Assembly: GCA_964548365.1 (NCBI GenBank)
Contig: CAZJRD010000004.1
Location: forward strand, 1 to 64,000
Reading direction: 5' to 3'
From: B46-G9 sp964548365
Lineage (GTDB): Bacteria; Desulfobacterota; DSM-4660; Desulfatiglandales; Desulfatiglandaceae
DNA: 64,000 nucleotides
Each line of letters opens with the position of its first letter. Position 1 is the stretch's first letter. The position numbers were made by a program, and so were the translations under genes. The notes under the pieces are model-generated. The model was given only the letters and a program-made list of their open reading frames with translations, was not told where the DNA came from and searched no databases. Of the stretch, positions 18,646 to 27,103 are shown in pieces.

Positions 18646-19446
18646 TCACGTCTCCAATTTACCTTCCCGAAAGGCCGCGGTGTAGGCCTGGCACCAGGGG
18701 TCCTGATCCAGCAAAGCAGCCGTAGCTCTTAATGTTGCCATGAGCTTTTTGTCCAGGGGATCAACAATGGCCGCGTTGAGCCCGGCCTTCATGGCCAGGG
18801 TCAGAAAAGCCCTGTTCAAAAGGGCTCGCTTGGGCAGCCCGAATGAGATATTGGAGAGACCGCAGATGACGTTGGCCCCCTCCAGTTCCCGTCGAATCCC
18901 TTCGATGGTCTCGAGGACCATCAATGCCGCATTTGTATTGGCGCTGATTGTCTGAATTACAGGGTCCAAAAAGATTCGCTCCCGCTTCATGCCCAGTCTC
19001 TCCAGCTCTGAAACGAGTCGGCCGGCGTTTCCCAGGGCCTGTTCCACGCTCTTGGGAATGCCCCGGTCATCAATGCAGAGAGCCACAATATCGCAATCCC
19101 TCATTTGGATAATCGGTGCCATGGCTTCAAAACGGGATTTTTCCAGGGTTGTCGAGTTGAGCATGGGCGGATATTCAACCTGATTCAGGACCTCCTTCAG
19201 GCTCTCCGGGTTTGGACTGTCGATACAAAGCCTTGCCTGTGGCAGGGCCTTCTGAATGACTTCAATCAACCAGAGAAGATCCTCCACCTCTGAATTTCGA
19301 CGCGATCCGGCGTTAACATCGATCAGATCGGCACCGGAGTCAACCTGGGACCTCACGTCCGCCTGAATGTACGCTGTATCCCGTTTGGCCACGCCTTCAT
19401 TTATCAACTTGCGGCTTGTATTGATCCGTTCACCAACAATCAGCAT
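18646..19446 (-). CDS. Methyltetrahydrofolate:corrinoid methyltransferase (pterin-binding, AcsE/MtvA type)
   Basis: The 266-residue TIM-barrel protein begins MLIVGERINTSRK, and has the pterin-binding landmarks GADLIDVNAGS, CIDSPNPE, MLNSTTLEK and ALCIDDRGIP. This is the dihydropteroate-synthase-like methyltransferase II that takes the methyl from the corrinoid protein to tetrahydrofolate (or the reverse). The ATG at 19446 follows AAGGAGGAAG closely; an upstream frame-extended start at 19494 has no such site. It completes the set methyltransferase I, corrinoid protein, methyltransferase II and activator in this region, feeding methyl-THF to the Wood-Ljungdahl or methyl-oxidation branch. Confidence 0.88.
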   Translation of the reverse strand: MLIVGERINTSRKLINEGVAKRDTAYIQADVRSQVDSGADLIDVNAGSRRNSEVEDLLWLIEVIQKALPQARLCIDSPNPESLKEVLNQVEYPPMLNSTTLEKSRFEAMAPIIQMRDCDIVALCIDDRGIPKSVEQALGNAGRLVSELERLGMKRERIFLDPVIQTISANTNAALMVLETIEGIRRELEGANVICGLSNISFGLPKRALLNRAFLTLAMKAGLNAAIVDPLDKKLMATLRATAALLDQDPWCQAYTAAFREGKLET

Positions 19447-19529
19447 ATGCTTCCTCCTTGAAGCTCCACGAAGCACCTGCACTGGATTTTCCAAACGGGC
19501 AACCCATTATGGCTCCGTGAGCATCAGCC

Positions 19530-21365
19530 TCATCCGGCATTTGGGTCCAGATGACAGGGTTCGAGCAGGCAGGTACGGGTGAAGGCCTTACTAAATTCCG
19601 GTGTGCCCGCCAATTCTAGATATTTTACGCGTGACAGTAATTTCCCGACCGCCTTTCGTTTAGCGGAAGACAACAGAAAAAGCCTGGCACCTGTACCCGC
19701 CGCGTTTCCAACCTGGCGAAACCTGCCGAGGGGAAGAGAGGGCAGCATCCCGATGGCCATTGCATTGGAAATATCAATATAACTGCCAAAGGCACCGGCT
19801 ATAATAACCTTATCGATCTCTTTTGGGGAGATGCCCTCTGTCTCCATGAGAATCTCCATTGCAGCCTGGATGGCAGCCTTGCCCAGCTGGACCTCCCGGA
19901 CATCCTTCTGGGTGATGGAAATCTCCGGGCCCCTCCGATCCTCCTCTTGGGGGACAAGGATAAATTCTAAGTGCCCATTCTTCTTGACCACTTGGGGATG
20001 GGAACCTTCCAGCATTCGGCCGCCCCTGTCCAGGACACCGGCCAGGCAAAGCTGAGAAACAGCGTCCAGTATCCCCGATCCGCAGATACCGATGGGCTCC
20101 GCATCATCGATGGTCTTGTAGCGGATTCTATCCTCCCTTCCAAGGTATATCTTCTCAATCGCCCCTGGAGAGGCCCTCATGCCATCTCTTATCTGATATC
20201 CTTCGAACGCCGGACCGGAAGCGCAGGACGTGCTTGTTATCTTTCCCCGGGCTATCAGCGATATCTCCGTATTGGTGCCGATATCAATAACCATTCCGTT
20301 CCCGTGATCCCATTCTCCGCCTGTGGCCGTCAGGGCGGCCACATGATCGGCCCCCACAAAGCCTGCGATGTTGGGAGGCAAATAAACATAGGCTCCCGGA
20401 GCAAACTCCAGGCCTATGTCCCTGGCCTTGATGTTCAAGTCCCCGGACACGGCCGGCACAAAGGGAGCTATTGCCAGTTGGCGGACAGGCAGGCCCAGCA
20501 TCAGGTGATGCATAGCCGTGTTGCCGACAATCACGGCATCTAGGATATCTCCGGTTTCTGCGCCTGCTTCAGCGCATAAGCTCCCCGCTAACTCCATCAG
20601 CCCTTCTCTGACCATATTCGCCATCAAGGTCCGCCCGCCCGGCGATTGGATCGCAAAATTGATTCGTGTAATGATGTCCTCGCCTTTGCTGATCTGGGGG
20701 TTCATGATCGCTCGTGAAGCCAGCGTCTCTCCTGTATCCAAGTCGATCAGGTACCCTGCTATCTTGGTTGAGCCCAAGTCAACGGCCAGGCCAAACGGAC
20801 GGGAACCGGGGGGCCTGACTGCGACCAGTTCCCTGTCCTGAATGTGTGCCGTCAAGTTCCAATTCCATTCCCGAAGCCGTGTTGAAAGGTCCCTCAAGAC
20901 CTGGATATCCACATGTACAGAGCCGGGAGCATTTATCTTTTCGAGCAGATTCTCCGCATCTGCCACAGGCTTCGCCAATGAGGGTGGTTCAATCTTGCAG
21001 GCAACAGACCTGATCGAGGGGTCAAGGGGAATATCTATCTCCGTGCCCTCAACCTGCAGGCGTTGCTGAGTACTCAGGGATTCCGGTGGCACATACACCC
21101 TGCAATCGTCTTGTGGATACGCCTGGCAGGCCAGCCGCCAGCCGCTCTCCAGCTCCTCTTCGGTAAAGGCCTCACGCTCTGCAGCGGTCACGTCCGAAGA
21201 CCTCCCTTCCATGACCCTTATCTTGCAGCCCCTGCATTTTCCAAGGCCCCCACAAAGACTGACCAACTCAACACCCAACCGATGCGTGCAGTCCAGAAGG
21301 GTTTCCCCGGTAGGGCACGGCCCCCGCCTGCCAACAGGCTGAAATGTTACCTGATGATCGCCCAT
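19530..21365 (-). CDS. RACo-type reductive activator of corrinoid proteins
   Basis: The 611-residue protein has an N-terminal [2Fe-2S] ferredoxin domain (C38, C44, C47, C80), a linker and a large ASKHA-type ATPase domain (from about 190) with GLAVDLGSTKIAGYLIDL, MVIDIGTNTEISL, SGPAFEGYQIRDG and CGSGILDA. RACo enzymes use ATP to re-reduce Co(II) corrinoid proteins that have become inactive. The ATG at 21365 begins where the family begins (VTFQP); an ATG at 21401, 12 codons earlier, is also open. It lies between the two methyltransferase/corrinoid pairs and could serve both. Confidence 0.88.
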   Translation of the reverse strand: MGDHQVTFQPVGRRGPCPTGETLLDCTHRLGVELVSLCGGLGKCRGCKIRVMEGRSSDVTAAEREAFTEEELESGWRLACQAYPQDDCRVYVPPESLSTQQRLQVEGTEIDIPLDPSIRSVACKIEPPSLAKPVADAENLLEKINAPGSVHVDIQVLRDLSTRLREWNWNLTAHIQDRELVAVRPPGSRPFGLAVDLGSTKIAGYLIDLDTGETLASRAIMNPQISKGEDIITRINFAIQSPGGRTLMANMVREGLMELAGSLCAEAGAETGDILDAVIVGNTAMHHLMLGLPVRQLAIAPFVPAVSGDLNIKARDIGLEFAPGAYVYLPPNIAGFVGADHVAALTATGGEWDHGNGMVIDIGTNTEISLIARGKITSTSCASGPAFEGYQIRDGMRASPGAIEKIYLGREDRIRYKTIDDAEPIGICGSGILDAVSQLCLAGVLDRGGRMLEGSHPQVVKKNGHLEFILVPQEEDRRGPEISITQKDVREVQLGKAAIQAAMEILMETEGISPKEIDKVIIAGAFGSYIDISNAMAIGMLPSLPLGRFRQVGNAAGTGARLFLLSSAKRKAVGKLLSRVKYLELAGTPEFSKAFTRTCLLEPCHLDPNAG

Positions 21366-21415
21366 GTCTCTATCACCAATCGGCAGAGGACCCCGTGCCA
21401 TACGCCCGCCGGTGT

Positions 21416-22768
21416 CTATTCATAAATGCCGTACTCCCTGGTGACGTCAAACATGGCCTTGACATTTTCCAGTTTTGCCTCATCGAAAAACGCACCATTG
21501 CCCATAATAAAACCACCGCCTTTACCTACCGTATCGATGAGTTTCCTGCAATAGTCTTTCACTTCATCAGGTGTACCTAATTTCAACGTGGAGGAAGGCA
21601 CGTTGCCGATGAGGCAAGCATTCTCCCCCAATGTTTCCTTGGCTTTCCCCATATCTGTCTGGTCAACCATCCACATCGTCTTGCCTTTCGGTATGTCTTG
21701 GATAATTTCCAGACGCGAGCCCCAAGACCCCTCAAGCGCAGGAAATGGTATGCATCCTCCCTCAATTAAGCCCAACATGACCTGTTTAAAGGTGGGCCAG
21801 TAGAATTTTTTAAACTGCTCGTCGGACAGGAAGCCATCGGCACCCTTATGGAGGGGCATGAATATCTGAGGATTTCCGGTCTGTTGAGAAGCGCCTATTC
21901 CCATACCAATCATGATAGGCACGAGTCCCTCCATGGCCTTAAGAAGCTTATCGGGCTGCCGGTACATATCCACCATGATCCCTTTGGTCCCCCTGAGGGT
22001 GTCACCGATTGTGTCAAACGGTGCCTTGGTAAATCCGCCGAGGATATTGGGAAAGCCTAATGATTTCAGCTGGAGATCTGAACCACCCATAGCCATCGCC
22101 CATTTCAGAGCTTCAGCGCCAGCCTCAAAAAGGGCCTTAAAGGTGCCTTGAACAGGGGGCAGCGCATAGGGTATAAAACTAAAGGCAACCCCATACATTT
22201 CAAGTATGCCGGTTAGCGGAGGGAGCATCGTGAAACCCTCCAACGCTCCGAATACGCGCGGCAGATAGAAATTCCTGAAGTAAAACGACGGGTCGGTTAT
22301 CAGGAGATCATATTCCTCCGCGGTCATGTATTCCTTTTCATTGCACTGGTAGCAATGTTCAGGCTTTACCCCATGGCCCGGCCAGGAATAGAGTTTGTAG
22401 TCAAGAATCTCATAGAACTTCCCCGGTCCCGGCGCTGAAGCGCCTATATTCATATCCGGCTTAAGTTCCAAAATTAATTTATTAAAGGCCTCGGTGCATT
22501 TATCATAGTCATACATGGCCTCTTCAACAGTCATCCCGGCATTAATATAAGGGAACATACTCGGAAGTATAGTGACCGGCACTCTGTCCGGAGTCTTTTT
22601 TAGCTGAATGGCATCCTTAATTCTATTGATACTTGCCTTGTAGTTAGCTTCTGCTTCCGGGGTTTGGAACTGGAGGTCATTTCCCTCAGGATCTTTCGGC
22701 GCAAGCAGCTTTTGAAACTGCGTATCCTGCTTTTCATCTGCGGACATTTCTTCCCACTTCTTTTCCAT
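21416..22768 (-). CDS. URO-D-fold corrinoid methyltransferase I (pair B)
   Basis: The 450-residue protein is a paralog of the pair A methyltransferase, with the same architecture: KTPDRVPVTILPSMFPY, PLTGILEMYG, MPLHKGADGFLSDEQFKKFYW and IGNVPSSTLKLGTPDEV. The late cysteine of pair A (SGCSMDE) is alanine here (NGAFFDE), and the substrate-side residues differ (LEGSWGSRLE for AEGGYNSRLE). The two therefore probably act on different methyl donors or use the metal differently. It lies 4 bases after its corrinoid partner and 14 bases (or 50, by chosen start) before the RACo gene, in one operon. Confidence 0.82.
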   Translation of the reverse strand: MEKKWEEMSADEKQDTQFQKLLAPKDPEGNDLQFQTPEAEANYKASINRIKDAIQLKKTPDRVPVTILPSMFPYINAGMTVEEAMYDYDKCTEAFNKLILELKPDMNIGASAPGPGKFYEILDYKLYSWPGHGVKPEHCYQCNEKEYMTAEEYDLLITDPSFYFRNFYLPRVFGALEGFTMLPPLTGILEMYGVAFSFIPYALPPVQGTFKALFEAGAEALKWAMAMGGSDLQLKSLGFPNILGGFTKAPFDTIGDTLRGTKGIMVDMYRQPDKLLKAMEGLVPIMIGMGIGASQQTGNPQIFMPLHKGADGFLSDEQFKKFYWPTFKQVMLGLIEGGCIPFPALEGSWGSRLEIIQDIPKGKTMWMVDQTDMGKAKETLGENACLIGNVPSSTLKLGTPDEVKDYCRKLIDTVGKGGGFIMGNGAFFDEAKLENVKAMFDVTREYGIYE

Positions 22769-22772
22769 TGCT

Positions 22773-23408
22773 TTACCCTCCTATCCAGCGCTGGGCCAGT
22801 TTAACAGCCTCCATTGCATCTTTTCCATAGGCGTCGGCACCGGTAAAACCCCTGACCTGTTCATTGATCTGACCGCCCCCTATCATTATTTTTACGTCAT
22901 CCCGCAGCCCTGCCTCCCGGATGGCCTCTACGGTCTCCTTCATGGAATCAAACGCCAGGGTCAAGAACCCGCTCAGCCCCACGACCGTGCTCCCGGTCTC
23001 CTTGATGGCATTGATGAATTTCTCCGCAGGCACATCGATTCCCAAATCCGTTACGTCATAGCCATTCACATCAAGCATGAAAACCACAAGGTCCTTGCCA
23101 ATGTCATGGATATCTCCGGCCACAGTCCCGATAATCACCTTTCCCAACCGATCAGCCTCTTCACCTTTGCCGCTCTTAAGCCGGGGTTCAAGGATTGCAA
23201 TGATGCCCTTCAAGATCTCCCCCGAAAAAATAAGGTCCGGGATGAAATAATCTGCATCGGCAAACCGCTGCCCCACAATTTCCATTCCTTTCTTGGCCTG
23301 CTCCAAGAGCTCCATGGGATCGGTCCCCTGTTCCAGGGCCTTTTCCACAAACCCTATGGCCTCCTTTTCTTTCAAATCCGCTAACAGTCCTGCAAGTTCT
23401 TCCGACAT
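22773..23408 (-). CDS. Corrinoid (B12-binding) methyl-carrier protein (pair B)
   Basis: The 211-residue carrier has the helical cap domain and the cobalamin domain with GDIHDIGKD (H101), VVGLSGFLTLAFDSMKET and IGGGQINEQ, colinear with the pair A carrier without gaps. It is the presumed methyl acceptor of the URO-D-type enzyme 4 bases downstream. The start ATG is preceded by GAAGGAGCGG. The near identity of the cobalamin-binding faces suggests one methyltransferase II and one RACo can serve both carriers (inference). Confidence 0.92.
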   Translation of the reverse strand: MSEELAGLLADLKEKEAIGFVEKALEQGTDPMELLEQAKKGMEIVGQRFADADYFIPDLIFSGEILKGIIAILEPRLKSGKGEEADRLGKVIIGTVAGDIHDIGKDLVVFMLDVNGYDVTDLGIDVPAEKFINAIKETGSTVVGLSGFLTLAFDSMKETVEAIREAGLRDDVKIMIGGGQINEQVRGFTGADAYGKDAMEAVKLAQRWIGG

Positions 23409-23450
23409 AATTATCCGCTCCTTCTGTTCTGTGATGGATATGGTGGCCTC

Positions 23451-24425
23451 CTATTCCCAGACATACTTGGAAACCGGGGCCATTGGATCTGCTGTCCATT
23501 CCTGGGCCGAGCCGTCATATATCTTTACATTTTTATACCCGAGCACTTCGCTTAATACAAAGCACATTGTGCTGGAATATCCCCCTACCCCGCAATAGAT
23601 GATTACCCTTTTTGCCTTTCTATTACCAACTGAAGGCAGCACCATTGCTTTAAGCATCTCTGATGCTTTGTAAGTCCCGTAAATTACACCCCCTTCATTG
23701 TCTTTTGAAAAATCCCAGAACCAGGGGACCGGCAAACATTTAGCGCCGGGGATATGACCTGCCCTTTTACACCAAGGCTCCAACGTTACACCAAAATACA
23801 CATCAGCATCTCTGGCGTCGACAACGACTGCCTTCAGCGTTTTCCTTTCAAGGTAGCCTTTTGAAACAAACATTCCCTCGTTTATGTCCCCATCATATGA
23901 TGACGGGGCTGGTGTAGTCGGTTCATTGGATACATCTCCTTCGTCTTTTACCCACTTGTTATAACCGCCATCCAGAATGGCTACGTTCCTAACCCCCGCG
24001 TATATGAGGGTAACTGCAACCCTGGTGGCATCAGCGATGGCATACACTGCCATTGGGCCGGCTGTTTTCCCGACAACAACTACCAACGACTCTTGAGTTA
24101 TGCCGGAGGAGCCGATAGTGTTAAATAAATCAGCTTTTTCCGGCAATTCCATCCAAGGGAATGCTTTCCCGAATGGTGGATTTATGAACCACTTAGAAGA
24201 CGAGCTATTTATCGCACCGGGAATATGGCCGGCGTTATATTCTTGGGCGTTTCTCACGTCAAGTATAACCAAATGTCGAGCATTCTTGTTCTGCTGTAAC
24301 CATTCAGTGGAGACTAAAGGGGGAATTCCCCTGACCATCGGTGTCGGCATTTTGGCGAAGAGGCTGGAAAAAGATACCATTAGCGTTAATACCATTAAGC
24401 CTAAAATAAAGATCGTCTTTGCCAT
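23451..24425 (-). CDS. Exported tandem rhodanese (sulfurtransferase family)
   Basis: The 324-residue protein has a Sec signal peptide (residues 1-24, hydrophobic FILGLMVLTLMVSFSSLFA), an N-terminal rhodanese domain with DVRNAQEYNAGHIPGA, and a C-terminal one with DARDADVYF and AGHIPGAKCLPVPW. The active-site loop cysteine is present only in the second domain (YCGVGGYSS); the first has VVGKTAG. This is the usual arrangement of thiosulfate/3-mercaptopyruvate sulfurtransferases. The likely location is the periplasm. It lies 54 bases downstream of the MoaD-like gene and 42 bases before the corrinoid pair B, so it is co-transcribed; its role in this setting is unclear. Confidence 0.83.
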   Translation of the reverse strand: MAKTIFILGLMVLTLMVSFSSLFAKMPTPMVRGIPPLVSTEWLQQNKNARHLVILDVRNAQEYNAGHIPGAINSSSSKWFINPPFGKAFPWMELPEKADLFNTIGSSGITQESLVVVVGKTAGPMAVYAIADATRVAVTLIYAGVRNVAILDGGYNKWVKDEGDVSNEPTTPAPSSYDGDINEGMFVSKGYLERKTLKAVVVDARDADVYFGVTLEPWCKRAGHIPGAKCLPVPWFWDFSKDNEGGVIYGTYKASEMLKAMVLPSVGNRKAKRVIIYCGVGGYSSTMCFVLSEVLGYKNVKIYDGSAQEWTADPMAPVSKYVWE

Positions 24426-24479
24426 TTTTTCCTCCTTTCATTCAATGTCTAGAGGCTCTCATCCAAAACGTGTGGCTCT

Positions 24480-24719
24480 TCATCCTCCGCGAACGCTCTG
24501 AAAAACTCTCACCTCGACTCCTGGAGGTATTTCTTCCTCCATTTTGAGAACTCTTCCATCTACAACCGCCACGCCTCCCTGGTTCTCACAAATCCTCAGC
24601 CGGTCCAAAAGATTTTTCACCGACATCCCCGGTGGAACCTCAATCTCCATGCCCGTAGCAGTCCGGTAGTCGGGGAAAAGCCTGCTGAGGGTCCCGTATA
24701 ACTTGACCCTGATTTTCAT
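24480..24719 (-). CDS. MoaD/ThiS-type ubiquitin-like small sulfur carrier
   Basis: The 79-residue protein has a beta-grasp pattern (MKIRVKLYGTLSRLFPDY at the start, then IEVPPGMSVKNLLDRL, GGVAVVDGRVL and VEVRVFQSVRGG) and ends in Gly-Gly, the tail that is adenylated and thiocarboxylated in MoaD and ThiS. No MoeB/ThiF-like E1 is encoded nearby. Two pterin-cofactor enzymes (the aldehyde:ferredoxin oxidoreductase and the molybdopterin enzyme) are in the same gene array, so a role in Mo/W-pterin synthesis is plausible. A GTG at 24731, directly after the LivF stop, is an alternative start. Confidence 0.75.
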   Translation of the reverse strand: MKIRVKLYGTLSRLFPDYRTATGMEIEVPPGMSVKNLLDRLRICENQGGVAVVDGRVLKMEEEIPPGVEVRVFQSVRGG

Positions 24720-24733
24720 CTGTCGTGTCACAA

Positions 24734-25438
24734 TCAGAGCCCCAAGTAGGCCTTTCTGATCAGCTCTTCTGAAAGCAGCTTTTCACTCTCCCCAGCCAGG
24801 ATGACCCGTCCGTTTTCAATGACATACGCCCGATCAGCCACCTCCAGGGTATGTCGAACATTCTGTTCCACCAGGAAGATGGCGATACCCTGATCGCGAA
24901 GGCCCTCTATGATGTGAAAAATCTCGTGCACCATGAGCGGCGCCAGGCCGGATGACGGTTCATCTATCATGCACAATTTCGGCATTGACATGAGACCGCG
25001 ACCCAGAGCGACCATCTGCTGTTCACCACCGCTCAATGTCCCGGCCAATTGTCCTTTTCTTGCACGCAATACGGGGAGGAGCTGATAGATCTTCTCCAGA
25101 CTTTCTTCCTTCTTTCTCCATGTGTGCCGGAGATATGCACCCATCTCCAGGTTCTCACGGACCGACATGTCAGAGAACAGTCTTCTCCCCTCGGGTATAT
25201 GGGAGATCCCCAGCTCAACAACGGCGTATGAAGGTCGCCCGTCAATCCTTTTTCCTCGGAACATCACCCTGCCGGAAGCCGGGCGCAGCAGACCGGATAT
25301 GGTCTTCAGGAGAGTGGTTTTCCCGGCCCCGTTAGACCCTACCAGGGCCACGATCTCCGATGCCTCAACGCTCACGGATACCTCGAACAAGGCTTGGGCC
25401 TTGCCGTAATAGGTCTCGATGTGGTCAGTTTCCAGCAT
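24734..25438 (-). CDS. Liv-type ABC transporter ATPase, LivF family (transporter 2)
   Basis: The 234-residue ATPase has Walker A GSNGAGKTTLL, signature LSGGEQQMVALGRGL, Walker B LCMIDEPSSGLAP and the LivF tail VEQNVRHTLEVADRAYV. The open frame extends upstream to 25552, but that part is unlike the family and lies inside the LivG gene. The ATG at 25438 gives the standard LivF N-terminus MLETDHIETYYG and overlaps LivG by 14 bases. It is the last ATPase of transporter 2 and is followed directly by the MoaD-like gene. Confidence 0.9.
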   Translation of the reverse strand: MLETDHIETYYGKAQALFEVSVSVEASEIVALVGSNGAGKTTLLKTISGLLRPASGRVMFRGKRIDGRPSYAVVELGISHIPEGRRLFSDMSVRENLEMGAYLRHTWRKKEESLEKIYQLLPVLRARKGQLAGTLSGGEQQMVALGRGLMSMPKLCMIDEPSSGLAPLMVHEIFHIIEGLRDQGIAIFLVEQNVRHTLEVADRAYVIENGRVILAGESEKLLSEELIRKAYLGL

Positions 25439-26162
25439 CCGCCCGCTCTCCAAAGTACACCTCAATAACTTTCTTGCTGGCGGAAATCTCCCGGGGAGTT
25501 CCCTCCGCAATCTTTGCGCCGTGATGGAGCACCATAATACGTTCGCAAACATTCATGATGGCCCTCATCACGTGTTCGATCATGATAACAGTAATCCCTC
25601 TCTCTTGAATTCTCTTGACCAACGCCATGGCCCGGCTGACCTCCGTGGGGTTCAGACCCTCCATCAATTCATCAAGCAGCAACAGTTCCGGTTGGGTCGA
25701 CAGGGCTCGGGCGACTTCGAGTTTCTTCTGGTTAGCAAAGGTGAGGTCCTTGGCCGGCAACGTTGCCGCCTCTGCCAATCCCACAAATTCCAATAACGCC
25801 TTGGCCTCCTTTGCCGCCTCTGCTGCGGCCATACTGTCCCGCCTCCCAAAAGACGCACCCAAGAGGACATTATCGAAAGCCGACATATTGGCGAAGACCT
25901 TCAACGTTTGAAAGGTCCTCGCCAATCCCATCCTGCAGATTTGATACGGCTTCAAGCCGGTAATCTCTTTTCCCCTGAATTTTATACTCCCCGACCTGGG
26001 CTCAAGCGCAGCCGAAATCAAATTAAAGAGTGTTGTCTTCCCGGCGCCGTTGGGACCGATCAAACCGAGCACTTCGCCCTCTTCCACCAGGAAATCCACA
26101 TCGATCACAGCGGCCAGCCCCCCGAAATACCTGGTCACGCCTCTCCCCTCAAGTATCACCAT
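25425..26162 (-). CDS. Liv-type ABC transporter ATPase, LivG family (transporter 2)
   Basis: The 245-residue ATPase has Walker A GPNGAGKTTLF, the LivG-specific PYQICRMGLARTFQTLKVF segment, Walker B LLLLDELMEGLNP (with Leu-Met for the usual Pro-Met/Ala) and the switch region IEHVMRAIMNVCERI. The ABC signature is the atypical LTFANQKKLEVARAL, common in LivG. It overlaps the LivM stop by 14 bases and the LivF start by 14 bases, so the three are translationally coupled. Confidence 0.9.
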   Translation of the reverse strand: MVILEGRGVTRYFGGLAAVIDVDFLVEEGEVLGLIGPNGAGKTTLFNLISAALEPRSGSIKFRGKEITGLKPYQICRMGLARTFQTLKVFANMSAFDNVLLGASFGRRDSMAAAEAAKEAKALLEFVGLAEAATLPAKDLTFANQKKLEVARALSTQPELLLLDELMEGLNPTEVSRAMALVKRIQERGITVIMIEHVMRAIMNVCERIMVLHHGAKIAEGTPREISASKKVIEVYFGERADAGN

Positions 26163-27099
26163 ATTTTTTCCTCAAACTCTTTTCTCGTATCCTTTGTGCC
26201 AGCCCGATAATACCGTTAGGCATATAGAGGATCGCCACCACCATGATAATTCCGAAAATGAGCATGTAATAGTAAGGGAAGCGGGTGATGAGAAATTGCT
26301 CCAGATAGGTAAAGATTGCCGCACCGATGACCGGACCATACAGCGGCCGAATGCCGCCGAAGATGGCCATCAAAACGGGCATAAAGGAGATAAGCGGATT
26401 GAAGGCGATCGTCGGGTCGATATACGTCCATCGCGCGGCCATAGCACTCCCTGCCGCCCCCATAAAAAGGGCGCTGACCGCATAGATGATAATTTTCAAG
26501 GCGGTCACGTGAACACCGGAATGAGAAGCTGCTTCCTCATTTTCCCCGATGCTCTGGAGTGCCAGTCCATATCTGGAGCATCTGATAAAGGACACTGTGA
26601 CCATCAATATGACAAAGATCATGAGCAAAATGTAAAAGACCGTGGTGTTCGCCACTGACGGAACCACTCTCCCGGTCGTCCCGGTGATATTCACCTCATA
26701 CCACAAGATAAAATGGAGCAGGAGCTCAACGAGTCCGAAGGTGAACATCACAAAATAGATGCCTTTCAGCCTGAGGGTCAACGCGCCCACCAGGAGCGCC
26801 AGACAAAAACTCACCAGCCCTCCCAGGACGATCACCAACGGGAGAGGCAACGCCCTTCCGATTATGGCCGATGTATAGATTCCCGCCCCGAAAAAGGCGG
26901 CTGAGGCCAGTGAGATATAACCGGTCGGGCCGGAGAACAGAGTCCAACTCACTGCAATGGTCACATACATGAGAACGCTGGTGAGGACAATGACCGTATA
27001 TGCCGATGCGTAAAGAGGTGCACTAGCCAGCAGGATCAGGATGAGCAGCACCAATCCGGCGACGAAAGCGTTCTTAGACGTTATTCTCCCAAATCCCAT
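26149..27099 (-). CDS. Liv-type ABC transporter permease, LivM family (transporter 2)
   Basis: The 316-residue membrane protein has around nine hydrophobic helices, the LivM landmarks FSGPTGYISLASAAFFGAG and the coupling segment SRYGLALQSIGENEEAASHSG. The frame is open to 27177, but the ATG at 27099 follows GGGGAAA near the stop of LivH and gives the normal short N-terminus (GFGRITSKNAF). It overlaps LivG by 14 bases. Together with the LivH-type partner it forms the channel of transporter 2. Confidence 0.88.
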   Translation of the reverse strand: MGFGRITSKNAFVAGLVLLILILLASAPLYASAYTVIVLTSVLMYVTIAVSWTLFSGPTGYISLASAAFFGAGIYTSAIIGRALPLPLVIVLGGLVSFCLALLVGALTLRLKGIYFVMFTFGLVELLLHFILWYEVNITGTTGRVVPSVANTTVFYILLMIFVILMVTVSFIRCSRYGLALQSIGENEEAASHSGVHVTALKIIIYAVSALFMGAAGSAMAARWTYIDPTIAFNPLISFMPVLMAIFGGIRPLYGPVIGAAIFTYLEQFLITRFPYYYMLIFGIIMVVAILYMPNGIIGLAQRIREKSLRKKYGDT

Positions 27100-27103
27100 T
27101 TCA

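Noticed and set aside
15143..22768. Heme biosynthesis (HemE) for the two URO-D-fold proteins
   Set aside because: About 450 residues rather than ~350, adjacent to corrinoid carriers, RACo and methyl-THF methyltransferase; methyltransferase role is far more likely.
17119..24480. Cobalamin riboswitch ahead of corrinoid genes
   Set aside because: Intergenic gaps are short and I saw no B12-box or the expected multi-stem layout.
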